Assembly: GCA_041667115.1 (NCBI GenBank)
Contig: JBAYFO010000037.1
Location: 1-36,371, forward strand
From: UBA1563 sp041667115
GTDB lineage: Bacteria > Bacteroidota > Ignavibacteria > Ignavibacteriales > Ignavibacteriaceae
Reading direction: 5' to 3'
DNA length: 36,371 nucleotides
Of this stretch, positions 7,316-16,080 are shown piece by piece (the first letter of the stretch is position 1; each line of letters begins with the position of its first letter). A program made the position numbers and the translations under genes. The notes beneath the pieces were generated by a model. That model was not told the origin of the DNA and ran no database searches. It saw only the letters and a list, made by a program, of their open reading frames with translations.

Positions 7316-9106
7316 TTAATGCAGAAGAATCATCTTTCTGGTCTCAACAAAATTACCCGCGCGCATTGTATAGAAATATACTCCGCTTGAAAGCTGTTGG
7401 TTGTTCGTTGTTTGTTGTGGGTTGAATGTAATTTTATAGCTTCCGGGCTGCTTTTCTTCATTGACCAATGTTGCAACTTCATTTCCCAATACATCATATA
7501 CTTTTAATGTTACGTAACTGCTGACTGCCAACTGCCAACTGATAACTGTTGTTGGATTAAACGGGTTCGGATAATTTTGCTCAAGCTTGTATTGATACGG
7601 GACATTGCTTCCATCACTTGCAATGTTTGTGGCTTCGTTAAGTTCAAATGTCACTTTGAATTTTCCGCCAACGTTAGTCGCTAAATGTAATTCATGAGTT
7701 GCAGTATTAAAATCTGTGTATGGCTGATCATTAAAAACAACTTCTTTAATTTTATATGCATCGGACGGAAGCTCGATAGGGTTTAACAACACTTTCCGAT
7801 CTTTGCCGGTTTGAAAATCATAGTATAAAGTTATCGGTTCTTTTTGTAAGAAGAATTTTCCGTAGAGATACGTGTAATAACCCAATTCAATTGAGTGATA
7901 CCCGGCTTTGTTCGGATTTCCTTTGCTTTCATTCCATGCTTGCAAACCATAACGCGTTCTGTTCTCATAAACTTCCCCATAAGTGTGATCAACAAAGTAC
8001 TTCATAAAAAAGTCAAGCGTTTCATCTGCCATTTTCAAATATTGTTCATCAGCAGTGGTCTCATACATTTGCAAACCGGCCGTAACAGCTTGTTCCATTT
8101 GCCACCACGCTTTTGCTGTATCTGGAATTCCCCACATCAGCATTTGTCCCGTTGTCCGGTTGAAATCCTTGTAAGGTCCTCCAAGCTCAGAGTCGTAACC
8201 TTTTTGCAAAACATTTTCAATTAGTTTTTTTGCTGATGCAATATAACTTGGGTCAGGATGAATTTGATTCACGCGGGCAAAACACCATGCGGTTTTTAAA
8301 ACGTGTCCCATTATCGTCATCGTTTCAGTTGATATACTATTCCAATTCGCATCGTAAATTTCAGCAAAACCTATCGCTTGTTTATCCATGCTCGGGACAA
8401 ACCATGTTTGCATGTTATCGATTATTTGCAGAGTCTTATCCAAATATTGTTGATCTTTCGTCATCAAATATAGATAGAGTAAGTGCGTTGTAATTGCATC
8501 AACGGTGGCGTTAAAACTTTTATTGTTTTTTGTAGACCAGTTTTTACTGCAATAGTCATAATAGCCGAAGTACTGAGCGCGGCTATCCCACATTTTTGTT
8601 TCATTGTTTTGATAACCTTTCATCACCCAATTCCAGTCAAGCGTATCGCCGGTTGCCTCGAAAGACGCCATTGGACCAAGCAATGCGTAAAGTTGATGGA
8701 ACGCATCTTTGTTTGTGTTGTTGGAAGTGGGATTGCCGTATTTATCAAGTTCCCAATACCAGCCGCCGTTGGTGTTATCCCAAGCGTGTTTGTATAAAAA
8801 ATCGAGCGCTTGTTTTGCTTTAATAAGATATTCATCTTTTCCGGTGAGCATAAAAGCGCGGATAAATCCATACGCATCGCGTGATTGCGTTTGCATATTT
8901 TTTTGCGTACCGCTTGCTTTTCCATACTTATCAATATTAGTATAAAATCCTCCGTATGTTGGATCGTAAGCTTTCGTCCAGAAGGCAGCGCAGCTATCAA
9001 TGTAACCAATTATTTTATCGGGATTTTGGAGGTAGGGAGATTTAACATTGTATTGTCCGTAAGTAAACGAGATTAATGTAAGGAAAGAAAGGATGATGCG
9101 TTTCAT
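7316..9106 (-). CDS. Secreted AGE-superfamily (N-acylglucosamine/cellobiose 2-epimerase-like) protein with T9SS sorting domain
   Basis: This 596-residue protein begins with a signal peptide (MKRIILSFLTLISFTYG). Residues about 30-430 form an (alpha/alpha)6-type barrel like N-acyl-glucosamine 2-epimerases and cellobiose/mannobiose 2-epimerases: WTKAYDPTYGGFYTNIDKYG, QSRDAYGFIRAFML, NTNGGWYWELDKYG, KAWWQMEQAVTAGLQMYE and NKAGYHSIELGYYTYLYG. The repeated 'GG(F/W)Y' strands and the KxxYH motif fit the family. After a linker domain, the last 90 residues are a type A sorting domain (LEQNYPNPFNPTTVISW, VYDVLGNEVATLVNEE, SSGVYFYTMRAGNFVETRKM). The protein is therefore likely exported through T9SS and acts on sugars outside the cell or at its surface. 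Epimerase activity is unproven; some relatives are hydrolase-like or inactive. It lies downstream of the DUF423 gene with a 142-base gap. Confidence 0.82.
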   Translation of the reverse strand: MKRIILSFLTLISFTYGQYNVKSPYLQNPDKIIGYIDSCAAFWTKAYDPTYGGFYTNIDKYGKASGTQKNMQTQSRDAYGFIRAFMLTGKDEYLIKAKQALDFLYKHAWDNTNGGWYWELDKYGNPTSNNTNKDAFHQLYALLGPMASFEATGDTLDWNWVMKGYQNNETKMWDSRAQYFGYYDYCSKNWSTKNNKSFNATVDAITTHLLYLYLMTKDQQYLDKTLQIIDNMQTWFVPSMDKQAIGFAEIYDANWNSISTETMTIMGHVLKTAWCFARVNQIHPDPSYIASAKKLIENVLQKGYDSELGGPYKDFNRTTGQMLMWGIPDTAKAWWQMEQAVTAGLQMYETTADEQYLKMADETLDFFMKYFVDHTYGEVYENRTRYGLQAWNESKGNPNKAGYHSIELGYYTYLYGKFFLQKEPITLYYDFQTGKDRKVLLNPIELPSDAYKIKEVVFNDQPYTDFNTATHELHLATNVGGKFKVTFELNEATNIASDGSNVPYQYKLEQNYPNPFNPTTVISWQLAVSSYVTLKVYDVLGNEVATLVNEEKQPGSYKITFNPQQTTNNQQLSSGVYFYTMRAGNFVETRKMILLH

Positions 9107-9189
9107 TAAAGTACTTTTTTTATTAACAAATTATATTATTAAAATAAGGATCAATTTGGTGAATGAAAAATTAAGATGATTACATTAGT

Positions 9190-9234
9190 AACCTCGAAGA
9201 TTGAAACCTCATCGCTTCCTTAACCTTCGAGGTT
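9190..9234. repeat. Inverted repeat between DUF423 and AGE-family genes
   Basis: Perfect 10-bp arms AACCTCGAAG (9190-9199) and CTTCGAGGTT (9225-9234) enclose a 25-base loop, 15 bases downstream of the DUF423 stop codon on the minus strand. No T run follows, so it is either a weak terminator or a copy of an intergenic palindromic repeat. Confidence 0.6.
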
Positions 9235-9248
9235 GCATTTTTAGTTCC

Positions 9249-9614
9249 CTATTCTTTTACTTGCTTCCACGATTGATAGATCACCAATCCCCAGCCAATT
9301 AAAAAGCTTGTTCCGCCAAGCGGAGTAATAAAGACGAGAAATTTCAATCCGCTAATCACGTAAGCATAAAGTGAAAATGAGAAGAGAAGAATTCCAACTG
9401 CAAAAAACACAAACGATTTTTGAAGAAATTCTTTTCCCGAAAGAGCAATTGCAAGCAATACAACCGCATGAATCAAATGATATTGCACACCGATCTTATA
9501 AATTTCCAGCATTTCAGGAGAAAGGATTTCCTTTAAAGCGTGTCCGCCGAAAGCGCCGAGCGCAACACCGAAAAAACCGAAAAGTCCGGCAACCATTACA
9601 AAATTTTTTTTCAT
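9249..9614 (-). CDS. DUF423 family small membrane protein
   Basis: This 121-residue protein has four hydrophobic helices and the DUF423 (YgdD/YwdK-like) hallmarks. These are GLFGFFGVALGAFGGHALK at the N-terminus, IGVQYHLIHAVVLLAIAL in the second helix, and ITPLGGTSFLIGWG in the last. The GAFGAHxLk and YHxxHa positions are the conserved core. The family is widespread in the inner membrane of bacteria and its biochemical role is not established. The length is the usual 120-130 residues. The gene is divergent from uvrB, sharing an 80-base promoter region. Confidence 0.9.
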   Translation of the reverse strand: MKKNFVMVAGLFGFFGVALGAFGGHALKEILSPEMLEIYKIGVQYHLIHAVVLLAIALSGKEFLQKSFVFFAVGILLFSFSLYAYVISGLKFLVFITPLGGTSFLIGWGLVIYQSWKQVKE

Positions 9615-9694
9615 GAATCTACTTTCTTTTTATCTTGTTGAATTTGTACCTAAACCTGTATCTTAGAATTCCAACTATAAATTTATTAAAAGAA

Positions 9695-11710
9695 ATGAAC
9701 ACTTTCGAATTAGTATCAAATTATCAGCCTTCCGGCGACCAGCCGCGGGCAATTCAAGAATTGGTCGACGGTATCAAACGGGGCGATAAATTCCAAACAT
9801 TGCTGGGTGTTACCGGCAGCGGAAAAACGTTTACCATCTCAAATGTAATTCAACAGTTGAACAAACCAACGCTGATCATCTCGCACAACAAAACGCTTGC
9901 GGCACAGTTGTATTCGGAGTTTAAATCGTTCTTCCCGAAAAATGCGGTTGAATTTTTTATAAGTTACTATGATTACTACCAACCCGAAGCGTATGTTATT
10001 TCGTCCGATACGTTCATTGAAAAAGATTTTGCCGTGAATGAAGAGATCGACCGTCTTCGTCTAAAAGCAACCACAGCGTTAATTGAAGGACGAAGCGACA
10101 TCATTATTGTTGCGAGTGTTAGCTGTATTTACGGTATCGGCGCACCGGAGGAATACGCGAAGCAAATTTATTTCTTAAAGAAGAATCAGAAAACTTCCAA
10201 GAAAGAAATTCTCCGAACGCTTACCGACATTTACTTCGTACGGAACGATGCCGATTTTACACGCGGCACATTCCGTGTACGCGGAGATATTATTGAAGTT
10301 ATTCCCGCATATCAATATGAAGAAGCGATCCGCATTCAGCTTTGGGATGATGAGATAGAAAAACTTTCTGTCATAGATTCAATCACTGGAGAAACAAAAG
10401 AAGAAATTGAATCGACCGCAATTTATCCTGCGAAATATTATGTAACGGAACGTGGACAAATGCAGAGAGCGATCAAAACAATTGAGTTTGAACTGGAAGA
10501 ACGTTTGCGATATTATCATCAACAAGAAAGATATTTGGAAGCGCAGCGAATTGAACAGCGGACGAAGTTCGATATCGAAATGATGAAAGAGATCGGCTAC
10601 TGCTCAGGAATAGAAAATTATTCCCGTCACATGGAAAACCGTGAGCCGGGGACTCGCCCTTCTACATTGATGGATTATTTCCCGAAAGATTTTCTACTTG
10701 TAATAGATGAATCGCATGTAACGATTCCACAGATACGCGGCATGTACAACGGCGACCGCTCGCGTAAGGAAACCCTTGTGGAATATGGCTTCCGGCTTCC
10801 TTCCGCACTTGATAACCGACCGATGAAGTTCGATGAATTTTATGCAAAGTTGAACCAGACAATTTTTATAAGCGCAACACCAAGCGATTATGAATTGGAA
10901 AAATCGGAAGGAATTTTTGTTGAACAGATCATTCGTCCAACCGGTTTGCTTGATCCCGAAATTGAAGTTCGTCCGATAAAAGGACAGATAGATGATTTGC
11001 TCGGAGAGATTCGAATCCGTGTTACAAAAAAAGAAAGAGTGCTGGTAACAACGCTAACCAAAAAAATGGCGGAAGACCTAGCCGACTATCTTGAAAAACT
11101 CGGCATTCTCGTCCGCTACATTCACAGCGATGTTGACGCGCTTGAACGTGTTGAAATTTTACGCGATCTGCGTCTTGGAGATTTTGATGTACTTGTCGGT
11201 GTTAACTTGCTTCGCGAAGGATTGGATTTGCCGGAAGTTTCTCTCGTTGCCATTATTGATGCGGATAAAGAAGGATTTCTCCGAAGTGAACGCTCGCTGA
11301 TGCAGACTGCCGGAAGAACCGCGCGAAATGTGAACGGACTTGTTATTATGTACGCTGATAAAATAACGGAATCGATGCGGAAAGTAATTGAAGAAACGAA
11401 ACGCCGGCGGATAGTTCAAACGGAATATAACATTGCGAATAATATTATACCGCAAACCATTTATAAAACGTTTGATGAAATTATGTCCTCTACTTCTATT
11501 GCTGATGTTCGTGCAAGAGATGGAGAAAAGTACGATACTCCATTTTCTAAAGTTGCCGAACCGGTAATTAAGTACATGACGAAAGAGCAGAAAGAAGATT
11601 TGATTCAACAGCTAACTGATGAAATGTATAAGTCGGCAAAAGATTTAGAATTTGAACGCGCCGCTTCACTCCGTGATGAGATTGAGAGATTGAAGAAGAA
11701 GATGGGGTAA
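9695..11710 (+). CDS. uvrB: UvrABC system protein B (excinuclease helicase subunit)
   Basis: UvrB is the central damage-verification subunit of nucleotide excision repair. It binds UvrA, opens the DNA and recruits UvrC. I start it at the ATG at 9695 because homology begins there (MNTFELVSNYQPSGDQP). The 20 codons available upstream are not family-like and run into the promoter region. Numbering from there, Walker A GVTGSGKT is at 38-45, the DNA-clamping beta hairpin YYDYYQPEAYV at 91-101, the Walker B-type box LLVIDESH near 340, and helicase motif VI LMQTAGRTARNVNG near 540. The C-terminal UVR domain (DLEFERAASLRDEIERLK) binds UvrC. At 671 residues it is full length with no missing motif. It converges with the GH13 gene across a hairpin. 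Confidence 0.98.
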   Translation: MNTFELVSNYQPSGDQPRAIQELVDGIKRGDKFQTLLGVTGSGKTFTISNVIQQLNKPTLIISHNKTLAAQLYSEFKSFFPKNAVEFFISYYDYYQPEAYVISSDTFIEKDFAVNEEIDRLRLKATTALIEGRSDIIIVASVSCIYGIGAPEEYAKQIYFLKKNQKTSKKEILRTLTDIYFVRNDADFTRGTFRVRGDIIEVIPAYQYEEAIRIQLWDDEIEKLSVIDSITGETKEEIESTAIYPAKYYVTERGQMQRAIKTIEFELEERLRYYHQQERYLEAQRIEQRTKFDIEMMKEIGYCSGIENYSRHMENREPGTRPSTLMDYFPKDFLLVIDESHVTIPQIRGMYNGDRSRKETLVEYGFRLPSALDNRPMKFDEFYAKLNQTIFISATPSDYELEKSEGIFVEQIIRPTGLLDPEIEVRPIKGQIDDLLGEIRIRVTKKERVLVTTLTKKMAEDLADYLEKLGILVRYIHSDVDALERVEILRDLRLGDFDVLVGVNLLREGLDLPEVSLVAIIDADKEGFLRSERSLMQTAGRTARNVNGLVIMYADKITESMRKVIEETKRRRIVQTEYNIANNIIPQTIYKTFDEIMSSTSIADVRARDGEKYDTPFSKVAEPVIKYMTKEQKEDLIQQLTDEMYKSAKDLEFERAASLRDEIERLKKKMG

Positions 11711-11723
11711 AAATTCTCCGTGC

Positions 11724-11774
11724 CTCTGCGACTCTGTGGTGAAGTTTTTACCACAGAGTCATAGAGACGCAGAG
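11724..11774. terminator. Long imperfect hairpin between convergent uvrB and GH13 gene
   Basis: The left arm CTCTGCGACTCTGTGGT (11724-11740) pairs with ACCACAGAGT (11750-11759) and CGCAGAG (11768-11774). An 8-base bulge (CATAGAGA) lies between the two right segments. A short T run in the loop and an adjacent A-rich base give it a terminator-like form. It sits 14 bases after uvrB and just before the end of the GH13 gene. The words CTCTGTGG/CCACAGAG resemble an intergenic palindrome widespread in environmental bacteria. Confidence 0.65.
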
Positions 11775-11776
11775 CT

Positions 11777-14700
11777 TTATTTCATCAACACAAATTTCTT
11801 TGTTTCAACAAAACTTCCCGCTTTAACCTGGTAGAAGTAAACTCCGGAGGCATAACCGGCGGCGTTAAACTCAACTTGGTGTATTCCTTGACTTTTAACA
11901 TCATCAACCAAAGTGGTCACTTCTCTTCCAAGCATATCAAATATTTTTAGAGAAACATGCTCTTGATTCGGCAATTGGAACTTAATCGTGGTTATCGGGT
12001 TAAACGGGTTTGGATAATTCTGCTGCAATTTAAATTCCGTAACGGTCAAATTATCTTTTTCATCAACCCCAACCACAACCGGGTATTTGCTGAAGCAGAA
12101 AAGCTTTGCTTCAAATTCATTTAAAGCGATTTGGAATGCTGTATGCTGCTGCGGACTAATGGTATAAACTGTTCCATCGATTAAATCGGTTAAGTAGTAA
12201 GCGCTTGTGCCATCCCATGGTAAACTGCTTAGATCAACATCCGCGCTAAGAATTTCATTTTTAAAATTAGCTGCGGTTACAACTATGTTTGTGTCACTAA
12301 GCGAAGCATAGGTGTAAATTTTTGCGGCAACCGTATTCGGCAATCTTGAAATTTTAGGATTAACAAGATACTGATTACGAGCTGCAATAATTTTTTTGAA
12401 GTATGGTCTCGTGTTATCGGGATCGCTCCAATTAACTTTATCGCGATTTGTCAGTTCGCCAACTTCTCCACCGGAATAAATGAGTGGAACTCCATTTAAC
12501 GTAAGCAAAATTGTGTGCGCTAATTTATTTCTTCTGCTGTCGAACGAGTAAGTAACACGGGCTTCATCATGGTTCTCAACAAATCTGAACGGTCTGCCGT
12601 AATTGTAAGCACGCATAACTTCAGCATGCATATCATTAATGGTGGTTGTTCCGCTAATTGCGTTTAAAAGTTTCGTGCGTAAATCCCAATCGTTAGCAGA
12701 GTCAAATCTTTTCTGATAAAACGTTGAATCGGAAGAGGAGGCTTCCGCTTCCAAAAAAACTTCCGGTTTGATGTTTCTAACTTTTTTGCGCCATTCCTGC
12801 CAGAACTGATTGTTGCGCTGTTCAACACCCCACGCAACATCGCAGCGGTAACCATCGATGCCATATTTTTTTACCCAATACTCTGCAACTTTTAAAAAGT
12901 AGTTTCTAACATCAACATTGTTATGATTTAAATCAGGAAGAGACGCCCAATCAAATTCATATTTGTAATTTGAATTTCCAGGTTCACCGCTCCATATATA
13001 GAAGTTCGCCCAGGGGGAATATCCGCGGTATTCAAAAACATTTTGCATAAAGGGATGTTGAATTGAAGTATGGTTAACAACAAAGTCGAGAATGATTTTT
13101 ATTCCGGCTTTTTTTAATTCCGTCATCAGTTTTATAAAATCCGCCTCCGTTCCGTAATCTTCTTCAAAACTGTAATAGTCTGTAATTTCATACCCGTGAG
13201 TAGTTGGACCTTTATAAATAGGCATGAGCCAGAGCGTGTTAATTCCAAGATCTTTCATATCGGGAATTCTATCAACGATACCGAGAAATCCACCTTGATC
13301 CGAAAATGCTCTCGGGTAAATTTCATACACAACGGCTTTGTCAATCCATGCGGCGTGTTCGTTAATGTCCATAACGTGTACGGAGTCGCCTGCGACTTTA
13401 ACCAGTATTCTTGCGTTCTTCACCCTGTTCTGAGAATCTTTTACACGCACGTTATAATAATATTCACCGCTTGGAGCCGGCATTGTAAAAGTAACAATTG
13501 TGTCTGTTACAACGCCAAAAGAGGTAGCGGGATTCGTTAAATCTTGAGACCACAAATAAGATAATGCTAATCCTTTAGGTGATGACCCATTCACCCACAA
13601 CGTAACTTGTTTTCCGGTTGACGATCCGTTGATCCATAAATCGGGAGTATAATCGGGATTGATGGACAATGTAACTTCTTTTGAAACCGTAGTAAATCCT
13701 TTTGTATTAACAGCGCGGACGTACACTTTGTTTGCCCCGTCAACAAGGGTAAGAGGAACAGAAAATTTACTATTCACCACAGGCTGTGTGCTTTCAACTC
13801 CGTTAAAGAAAAACGAAATTGATTGAATTGCCGGATCACTCAACTGTCCGTGGAACGTGATGTCTCTATACCAATATTCTACACCAGGAGTAAGCATCGT
13901 GATCACCGGACCGTAAGTTGCAAGACTGTCTGAAATGTCGGTAGATTTAAGAGAGAGAATCCCTCTCCCTTGCCCATCGAGCGAAACATAATTTGGACCC
14001 ATTGGCGCACCGTTGACAATATAATTTGCGAACATCCGTTTTTGCCAGGAGCCGCTTCTGATAAAAGCGGCGTCATAAATATCAGGATCTTCCGCCATAT
14101 AAGTTCCGCCGTCATTCATAGTAACTTCGTATGAACTACCGGTGGTATCTTCGGCAGAAAGATAGGAGAAGAGATAAAAGTTTCTTGCTTGCATCCATCC
14201 GGTTAACAAGCTGTCTAAAAATTGAAGGCTTACGGTGAAGGTAAATTCTTTTTTTGTTAAGGCGTCACCATTCACTTTTATTAATTCGTTGCTTGCCGTA
14301 TAAGGATCGCGGCTTACCATAAATCTATTTTCTTTTGTTTTACTTTCATAAGCATTTCCCGGCGCTCCAATTGAAGCGAAGACTCCATTGCCTTGCCAGT
14401 CATACGTTTTAATATCCAATCCGATAGGATCGCTCACCAAAATTTTTGTAGGGTTGGAAATAATCAAACCAAGTCTCGTTCTATCGGAAGCGTCCCTCAT
14501 CTGTACTACAAATTTTAGCGAGTCATGCTGGGGTGTTTCATCAATCTTAACCGAGAGAATATCGCATGAACCGGTTTTTACAGTTGCAGGATATTTATAC
14601 GGTTCATCTTTAAGGGCGTCTACAAAATATTTTCCGGTTTTACCTGTGTAAATTCCATACGAATAATTTTCTAATGCCGTTACTCCTTCAACATTTGTAA

Positions 14701-15901
14701 ACGAAACGGTAATGGTGTGCCGTCCTTCTCCTGCAAGGATAATGTCCGCGTTTACTATTGAACTATCGCTCTGGAAAGAGGAAGCTGTTAAAACATCATC
14801 AACTTTTACTTGAATGGTTGATTGATTTACTCCTTTGGATTTAACCCCGGGACGCAGAAAAGCTTTAAAAGTTATTTGCGTGTTATCCGCAGCATAAACA
14901 GTTTCATCGGATGGAGAAATAAGTTTTACCTTTGAGATCGAATCCGCCTTTACGGTAATAACATTATTGACCTTCGTATTATCAAATTTTGGTTCATCCG
15001 GATCATTCATCCAAAGCGAATTATTGATTTTCATTTTATACTGATACAAACCCTCTTTAATAAGTGCAGTAGTTTCCCACAAGCCGTCGTTATCTTTATC
15101 TTGCATCGGATTCATAGCCTGGTTCCAATTGTTAAATTCACCCACGGCAGAAACCGATGTTACATCCTGTGTAAGAAATCCCTTTGAACTATTTTTATCA
15201 AAATAAAAATCGGTTGGCACTTGATAAATAATAAATCCCGGCAGCCGCTTGAAATTCGAAACCTTAGAAACTGAACCGGCGGCAGAGGAGATTGTAACAG
15301 ATACGGCATGATCGCCTGAACTTAATGCAGGAACCGGGGAATACAAAAATTCTTGTTTCGTTGCGTTATAATATTGCTGTGGATTAACAACATCAACTCC
15401 ATCAATAGTAACTTTTAATGTAGCAAGATTGAGAGGATTTTCCGGCTTGAAAGCAAATACTGCTCTGATTGGAAGTCCGGCAGCGGTAGTATCAATAAAG
15501 AATTCATTCTTGGTAGTCATACCGCGGGGAAGCAGATAAGTTATCATCGGGTCTTTAACATCAAGCATCGAGTTGTTATTATCTGCTGTATTTATAGCAG
15601 GGTTATCGGGATCGCCGTAAGCAAAATCCCAGCTTGCATCCATAACAAATTTGTAGTTGTGGGTTACTCCTTCGGCAAGCGGAATAGTAAGTTCGTACTC
15701 ACCATCTCCGTTTGTATCGGTCATTTTGTAATTATCATCGGCAGTATTCCAGCCATTAAAGGTGCCTGCAATGCGTAAAGCCTTAAATTGCGTGTATTCC
15801 GGTTTGAAGTGAAAGGTTACCGGAACCGTTTGAGGAAATAAATCCACAACCAATCCGAATAAAAAGAGAAAAAACAACTTAGATATAGTATTAACTTTCA
15901 T
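11777..15901 (-). CDS. Large secreted GH13 alpha-amylase-family enzyme with starch-binding-like modules and T9SS sorting domain
   Basis: I start at ATG 15901 (GGAG six bases upstream, then signal peptide MKVNTISKLFFLFLFGLV) rather than the ATG at 15925. The result is 1374 residues. Two CBM48/E-set-like modules (ALRIAGTFNGWN, about 30-110; VSAVGEFNNWN, about 230-315) are followed by Ig-like segments, a glucodextranase-C/DOMON-like region (about 420-600) and further Ig-like domains. The GH13 barrel starts near 855 (AVVYEIYPRAFSD). All catalytic regions are present: DFVVNH (939-944), GYRCDVA with nucleophile D1021, FLEAEAS with acid/base E1051, and FVENHD with D1112. It should cleave alpha-glucans such as starch or glycogen outside the cell. 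The last 85 residues are the sorting domain (LQQNYPNPFNPITTIKFQLP to SFVETKKFVLMK). Exact specificity (amylase, neopullulanase or other) cannot be read here. Confidence 0.93.
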   Translation of the reverse strand: MKVNTISKLFFLFLFGLVVDLFPQTVPVTFHFKPEYTQFKALRIAGTFNGWNTADDNYKMTDTNGDGEYELTIPLAEGVTHNYKFVMDASWDFAYGDPDNPAINTADNNNSMLDVKDPMITYLLPRGMTTKNEFFIDTTAAGLPIRAVFAFKPENPLNLATLKVTIDGVDVVNPQQYYNATKQEFLYSPVPALSSGDHAVSVTISSAAGSVSKVSNFKRLPGFIIYQVPTDFYFDKNSSKGFLTQDVTSVSAVGEFNNWNQAMNPMQDKDNDGLWETTALIKEGLYQYKMKINNSLWMNDPDEPKFDNTKVNNVITVKADSISKVKLISPSDETVYAADNTQITFKAFLRPGVKSKGVNQSTIQVKVDDVLTASSFQSDSSIVNADIILAGEGRHTITVSFTNVEGVTALENYSYGIYTGKTGKYFVDALKDEPYKYPATVKTGSCDILSVKIDETPQHDSLKFVVQMRDASDRTRLGLIISNPTKILVSDPIGLDIKTYDWQGNGVFASIGAPGNAYESKTKENRFMVSRDPYTASNELIKVNGDALTKKEFTFTVSLQFLDSLLTGWMQARNFYLFSYLSAEDTTGSSYEVTMNDGGTYMAEDPDIYDAAFIRSGSWQKRMFANYIVNGAPMGPNYVSLDGQGRGILSLKSTDISDSLATYGPVITMLTPGVEYWYRDITFHGQLSDPAIQSISFFFNGVESTQPVVNSKFSVPLTLVDGANKVYVRAVNTKGFTTVSKEVTLSINPDYTPDLWINGSSTGKQVTLWVNGSSPKGLALSYLWSQDLTNPATSFGVVTDTIVTFTMPAPSGEYYYNVRVKDSQNRVKNARILVKVAGDSVHVMDINEHAAWIDKAVVYEIYPRAFSDQGGFLGIVDRIPDMKDLGINTLWLMPIYKGPTTHGYEITDYYSFEEDYGTEADFIKLMTELKKAGIKIILDFVVNHTSIQHPFMQNVFEYRGYSPWANFYIWSGEPGNSNYKYEFDWASLPDLNHNNVDVRNYFLKVAEYWVKKYGIDGYRCDVAWGVEQRNNQFWQEWRKKVRNIKPEVFLEAEASSSDSTFYQKRFDSANDWDLRTKLLNAISGTTTINDMHAEVMRAYNYGRPFRFVENHDEARVTYSFDSRRNKLAHTILLTLNGVPLIYSGGEVGELTNRDKVNWSDPDNTRPYFKKIIAARNQYLVNPKISRLPNTVAAKIYTYASLSDTNIVVTAANFKNEILSADVDLSSLPWDGTSAYYLTDLIDGTVYTISPQQHTAFQIALNEFEAKLFCFSKYPVVVGVDEKDNLTVTEFKLQQNYPNPFNPITTIKFQLPNQEHVSLKIFDMLGREVTTLVDDVKSQGIHQVEFNAAGYASGVYFYQVKAGSFVETKKFVLMK

Positions 15902-16049
15902 AACGTTCTCCGGTTGATGTTTCAATAAAAAGGATATGAAAAAATAGAGAAATTAGTCAGCTAAAAAAAACGAAGAAAATTAATTGCAGTGAGAATGAGA
16001 TTGTTTTGTTAAAGCAAAACTACTCCTTTAAATTTAAGTTTCAAGAGAA

Positions 16050-16072
16050 GAGACATATTTTCCCAATATGTC
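16050..16072 (-). terminator. Possible terminator of the 19678-16081 gene group
   Basis: Perfect 9-bp arms AGACATATT (16050-16058) and AATATGTCT (16064-16072) surround a 5-base loop, eight bases after the stop codon of the FecR-like gene. On the minus strand a CTCTTCTCTTG pyrimidine stretch follows rather than a clean U run. Confidence 0.5.
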
Positions 16073-16080
16073 TTTCTCAA

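Noticed and set aside
9635..9694. Upstream extension of uvrB by 20 codons
   Set aside because: The extra residues are not UvrB-like and overlap the promoter region; homology starts at ATG 9695.
11159..11608. A 149-codon minus-strand frame within uvrB
   Set aside because: It is antisense to conserved helicase motifs and the C-terminal region of UvrB, with no recognisable domain.
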